Origin: Cristatella mucedo
Taxonomy: Eukaryota; Bryozoa; Phylactolaemata; Cristatellidae
Direction of reading: 5' to 3'
DNA: 64,000 nt
NCBI GenBank assembly: GCA_009760855.2
Contig: WPIO01000086.1
Span: 502,501-566,500, forward strand
Under the pieces are notes generated by a model. That model had not been told where the DNA came from, did no database searches, and saw nothing but the letters and a program-made list of their open reading frames with translations. Shown in pieces: positions 61,243 through 64,000 of the stretch (the stretch's first letter is position 1; each line of letters starts with the position of its first letter). Made by a program: the position numbers and the translations under genes.

Positions 61243-61985
61243 TGTAATGTAATGTATCACCGTCTGTAACTCCACAAAGTCATAAAGACCATGTGGGTGT
61301 TACGCAGGAGAGTTTTGTAAAGCCCACTCACAGCCTAAGCGGCTTTCGGTAAGCATTCGGTAGCCAACAGACTTCGTCTCACGCAACAAAGAGAAAGTGG
61401 GAAGCATAGCAGAGTCAGGAGAGCAGTTGAGGTAGTGAGTAGCATAGAAGTAGCAGTTCAGGACCGCTGAAAAGGTTGTGCCATAGTCGGCAGTAGGAGA
61501 GTAGTTGTCGTTGCCTAAGAATTGTGGAAGCAAGTTCCACAGTCTAGGACCTGCAGAGCTAAAGCTTCTATCGCCAACTGTCTTTAAGCAGAGAAAAGGG
61601 ACAGCTAATTTATTGTCCACACAGGACCTGAGGGCACGAACAGGCTGAAACTGATGCAGCAGTTCAGCAAGGTACGAAGGAGCCAAGCCGTGGCGGGCCT
61701 TGTGGGTCAGCGTAAGAACTTTGCTCTGTATCCTTTGCTCAACCGGCAACCATCCTAGCTCTTTCAGCAAAGGAGACACGTGCTCAAACTGCTGGGACTT
61801 GAAGACCAGCCTTGCAGCCGTATTAATTGTCCGCTGCAGTGGCATAATAGATTTCTTTGGCAGCCCAGCCAAAAGGGAATTACAATAATCAAGCCGAGAC
61901 AGAACTAAGGAGACAGTTAAATTTTTTGCAAGCCACTGTGGGAGACAGCTCCTAATCTTGGATAGGGATCGGATGTGATGGGAGT
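61243..61985 (-). mobile_element. L2-B LINE 3' copy, long intact frame
   Basis: One uninterrupted frame of 232 codons on the minus strand ([19 protein letters not shown] ... [17 protein letters not shown] ... [18 protein letters not shown] ... CSPDSAMLPTFSLLRET), stop near 61300, then the 3' UTR. 5'-truncated near 61985. No stop codons, so it is young. Confidence 0.93.
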
Positions 61986-62029
61986 TGTGCATATACATAT
62001 ATAGTGTATATACCTGTAGTTATGCCGCA

Positions 62030-62170
62030 CTGGTTTGGCACAATGGTTAAGGTGCTCACTGGTTTGGCACAATGACTAAGGCATGGCTGAGGTCGTGGCC
62101 TCGAGCTCAGTGGCATATGTGAAGGTCTTGAAGAGAGATTACGGTCTCTTAGGGTGCTATACAAATCAGT

Positions 62171-62182
<12 letters not shown>
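62030..62182 (+). mobile_element. SINE-2 copy 6 with a duplicated head
   Basis: CTGGTTTGGCACAATGGTTAAGGTGCTCA occurs, then CTGGTTTGGCACAATGACTAAGG again 35 bp later: two box-A heads in tandem. The body continues with GTGGCCTCGAGCTC, CATATGTGAAGG, GAGAGATTACGGTCTCTTAGGGTGC and a TA-rich tail. Confidence 0.85.

Positions 62183-62243
<61 letters not shown>
62170..62243. repeat. (TA)n(TG)n microsatellite
   Basis: TATATA followed by about 55 bp of TG. Confidence 0.95.
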
Positions 62244-62247
<4 letters not shown>

Positions 62248-62744
62248 AATATACAGTCTTCTCTTGTTTATAGTGGTTAATCAGTTCCAAACTCCACTGC
62301 GATAAGTGAATTTCCGTGAAGTAGGATTCTTTATTTAGAAGTCGAATATTTTCGTAGTTACAGCATAGAAAACCTGTTCACGACTCATTGAATGCAGTTT
62401 TTAACATTATTTGAGCCCCTGGACACGAAATAACACCCCTTTAGTCACCATTGCACCTGTATTACTTAATACATTAGACAAAGTAAGAGAAAACAAGACA
62501 CATTCGACATTACAAATATCTTATTATTATTTTTGTACATTTAATTACACGTTTTAATTAATTAATTCCTAATTAATATAATAGTAAATAATTAATTTAA
62601 TTATACACAACCACCGATCTATGAAAATAGTGCAACTTGTGCGATGCTGAACCAATGATGATAAAGAGATGTACTGCAATCAAAGACTAGCAAGGTTACT
62701 GATCCTCTGAAGACCAACTTCAGTAGGAGGGTCTTCAGGTGGTG
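62244..62744. other. AT-rich unassigned sequence
   Basis: Very AT-rich around 62510-62620 (TTAATTAATTAATT); no gene or repeat recognised. Confidence 0.4.
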
Positions 62745-62875
62745 CAGTATCTATGTTGAGGTCGATACGCTGCTTGACTGGGAGCCACTGCAGGTCGGCG
62801 AGATATGGTGTGATTTGGAAACTGCAACACTCACGACAGACAAGCCTAGTGGCAAAGTCTTACACCAACTGTATA
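62745..62875 (-). mobile_element. L2-A LINE fragment
   Basis: GTCGATACGCTGCTTGACTGGGAGCCACTGCAGG and CACGACAGACAAGCCTAGTGGC: minus-sense coding-end fragment, joined on the right to the L2-B copy. Confidence 0.85.
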
Positions 62876-62879
62876 CGTT

Positions 62880-64000
62880 AGACACAGAGGTCCTAGCAAA
62901 CTATCGCCCAGTTTCCCTTCTTCCTTTCTTATCAAAGATTCTTGAAAAATTGTTGCTAAACAGCTGGTTGAACATATTGAAAATAATGGAATGTCAGAAA
63001 CATTTCAATCAGGGTTCAAGAGGCAGCACTCCACTGAAACTGCTCTCCTCCGTGTTAACAATGACATTTTACGTGGTAACGACGACGGGAATGGCACTGC
63101 CCTAGCTCTGCTAGATCTATCTGCCGCCTTCGACACCATTGATCACGAAGTTCTGCTTGAACGATTGAGAACAACGATCGGTCTGGCAGACGAAGCACTG
63201 GCATGGTTTTTAGTCATACTTGTCTGATCGTGTTCAATCCGTGTCGTGTGGGGGTCAGGTCTCACACACGAGAAGGGTCACCGGTGGAGTCCCTCAAGGG
63301 TCTGTACTCGGTCCCTTGCTGTTCTCAATTTATCCACAACCTCTGGGAAAAGTCATTAAGGCCCATGGAATAGGATATAACTTCTATGCTGACGATACTC
63401 AGTTGTATTTGTCATTCAAAACGTCGGAATCTGCTGCAGCAACTGAGAAACTGAATGCTTGCCTTGCCGATATTCGATCCTGGATGTCGGAAAACTTCCT
63501 GAAATTAAATGAGGATACAACCGAACTGCTGCTCATAGGACACCCTAAGCGTGTGGCTGGATTAAAAGGCTTTGCTGTTCTAATAGGCGATGCTATTGTG
63601 CGACCATCACCACGTGCTCGAAATTTAGGTGTCGTTTTCGACAGCTGCCTCAATTTCGAAAGCTTCATTCAGAAGACTGCCTCTACAGCTAGCCATCACA
63701 TCCGATCCAAGATTAGGAGCTGTCTCCCACAGTGGCTTGCAAAAAATTTAACTGTCTCCTTAGTTCTGTCTCGGCTTGATTATTGTAATTCCCTTTTGGC
63801 TGGGCTGCCAAAGAAATCTATTATGCCACTGCAGCGGACAATTAATACGGCTGCAAGGCTGGTCTTCAAGTCCCAGCGGTTTGAGCACGTGTCTCCTTTG
63901 CTGAAAGAGCTAGGATGGTTGCCGGTTGAGCAAAGGATACAGAGCAAAGTTCTTACGCTGACCCACAAGGCCCGCCACGGCTTGGCTCCTTCGTACCTTG
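62880..64000 (+). mobile_element. L2-B LINE copy, reverse transcriptase region, runs off right edge
   Basis: Starts in LANYRPVSLLPFLSK at about 62897, then (shifted) HSTETALLRVNND, LLDLSAAFDTIDHEVLL near 63115, [13 protein letters not shown] near 63285, the catalytic [12 protein letters not shown] near 63385 and the region [19 protein letters not shown] ... [17 protein letters not shown] to the edge. A few frameshifts (near 62990 and 63225) but the part after 63280 is open. Best RT copy of the L2-B family here; the 3' end lies outside. Confidence 0.92.

Overview
The window looks like a transposon-rich stretch of an animal (metazoan, probably invertebrate) nuclear genome. Two host genes with spliceosomal introns are recognisable. 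The rest is L2-like LINEs with (ATT)n or AC-rich 3' ends, two tRNA-derived SINE families, solo LTRs, long (CT/GA)n, (GT)n and (TA)n microsatellites, and one decayed virus-like element. I cannot name the species from sequence alone.

Host genes. (1) Positions 30676 to 2722 on the minus strand hold nine phase-compatible exons of an oxysterol-binding-protein-related protein of the ORP3/6/7 subfamily. They encode the PH domain, the serine-rich linker, a coiled coil and a FFAT-like VAP-binding motif. The catalytic/lipid-binding ORD domain must lie left of position 1. Introns are up to 7.6 kb and full of repeats. (2) Positions 44785 to 42360 on the minus strand hold a complete four-exon MFSD3-type major facilitator transporter (455 codons). 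A CpG-rich stretch near 58.95-59.75 kb may be the promoter of an unseen gene.

Mobile DNA. L2-A and L2-B are two related LINE families with a 3'-end bias (5' truncation). L2-A supplies most fragments; the best L2-B copy starts near 62.88 kb and runs off the right edge. SINE-2 shares its 3' tail with L2-A, so the two look like a SINE/LINE pair. Three solo LTRs (TG...CA ends, 4-bp target duplications) are present: two of one family in opposite orientation at 46.1 and 54.4 kb, and one of another family at 7.0 kb. Several insertions are nested and can be ordered in time by their target-site duplications.

Virus-like remnant. From 48.67 to 58.0 kb lies an AT-rich, heavily broken element resembling a Polinton/Maverick or adintovirus. 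In order it has: protein-primed family B DNA polymerase (+), a small LT-x-x-Q/S-x-S-Q-L repeat protein (+), an adenain-like cysteine protease (-), an A32-type packaging ATPase (+), an unrecognised helical protein (+) and two probable capsid/penton-like proteins (+). It has been interrupted by two L2-A copies, one solo LTR and a (GA)n expansion. No integrase or terminal inverted repeat was seen, so it is a truncated fossil.
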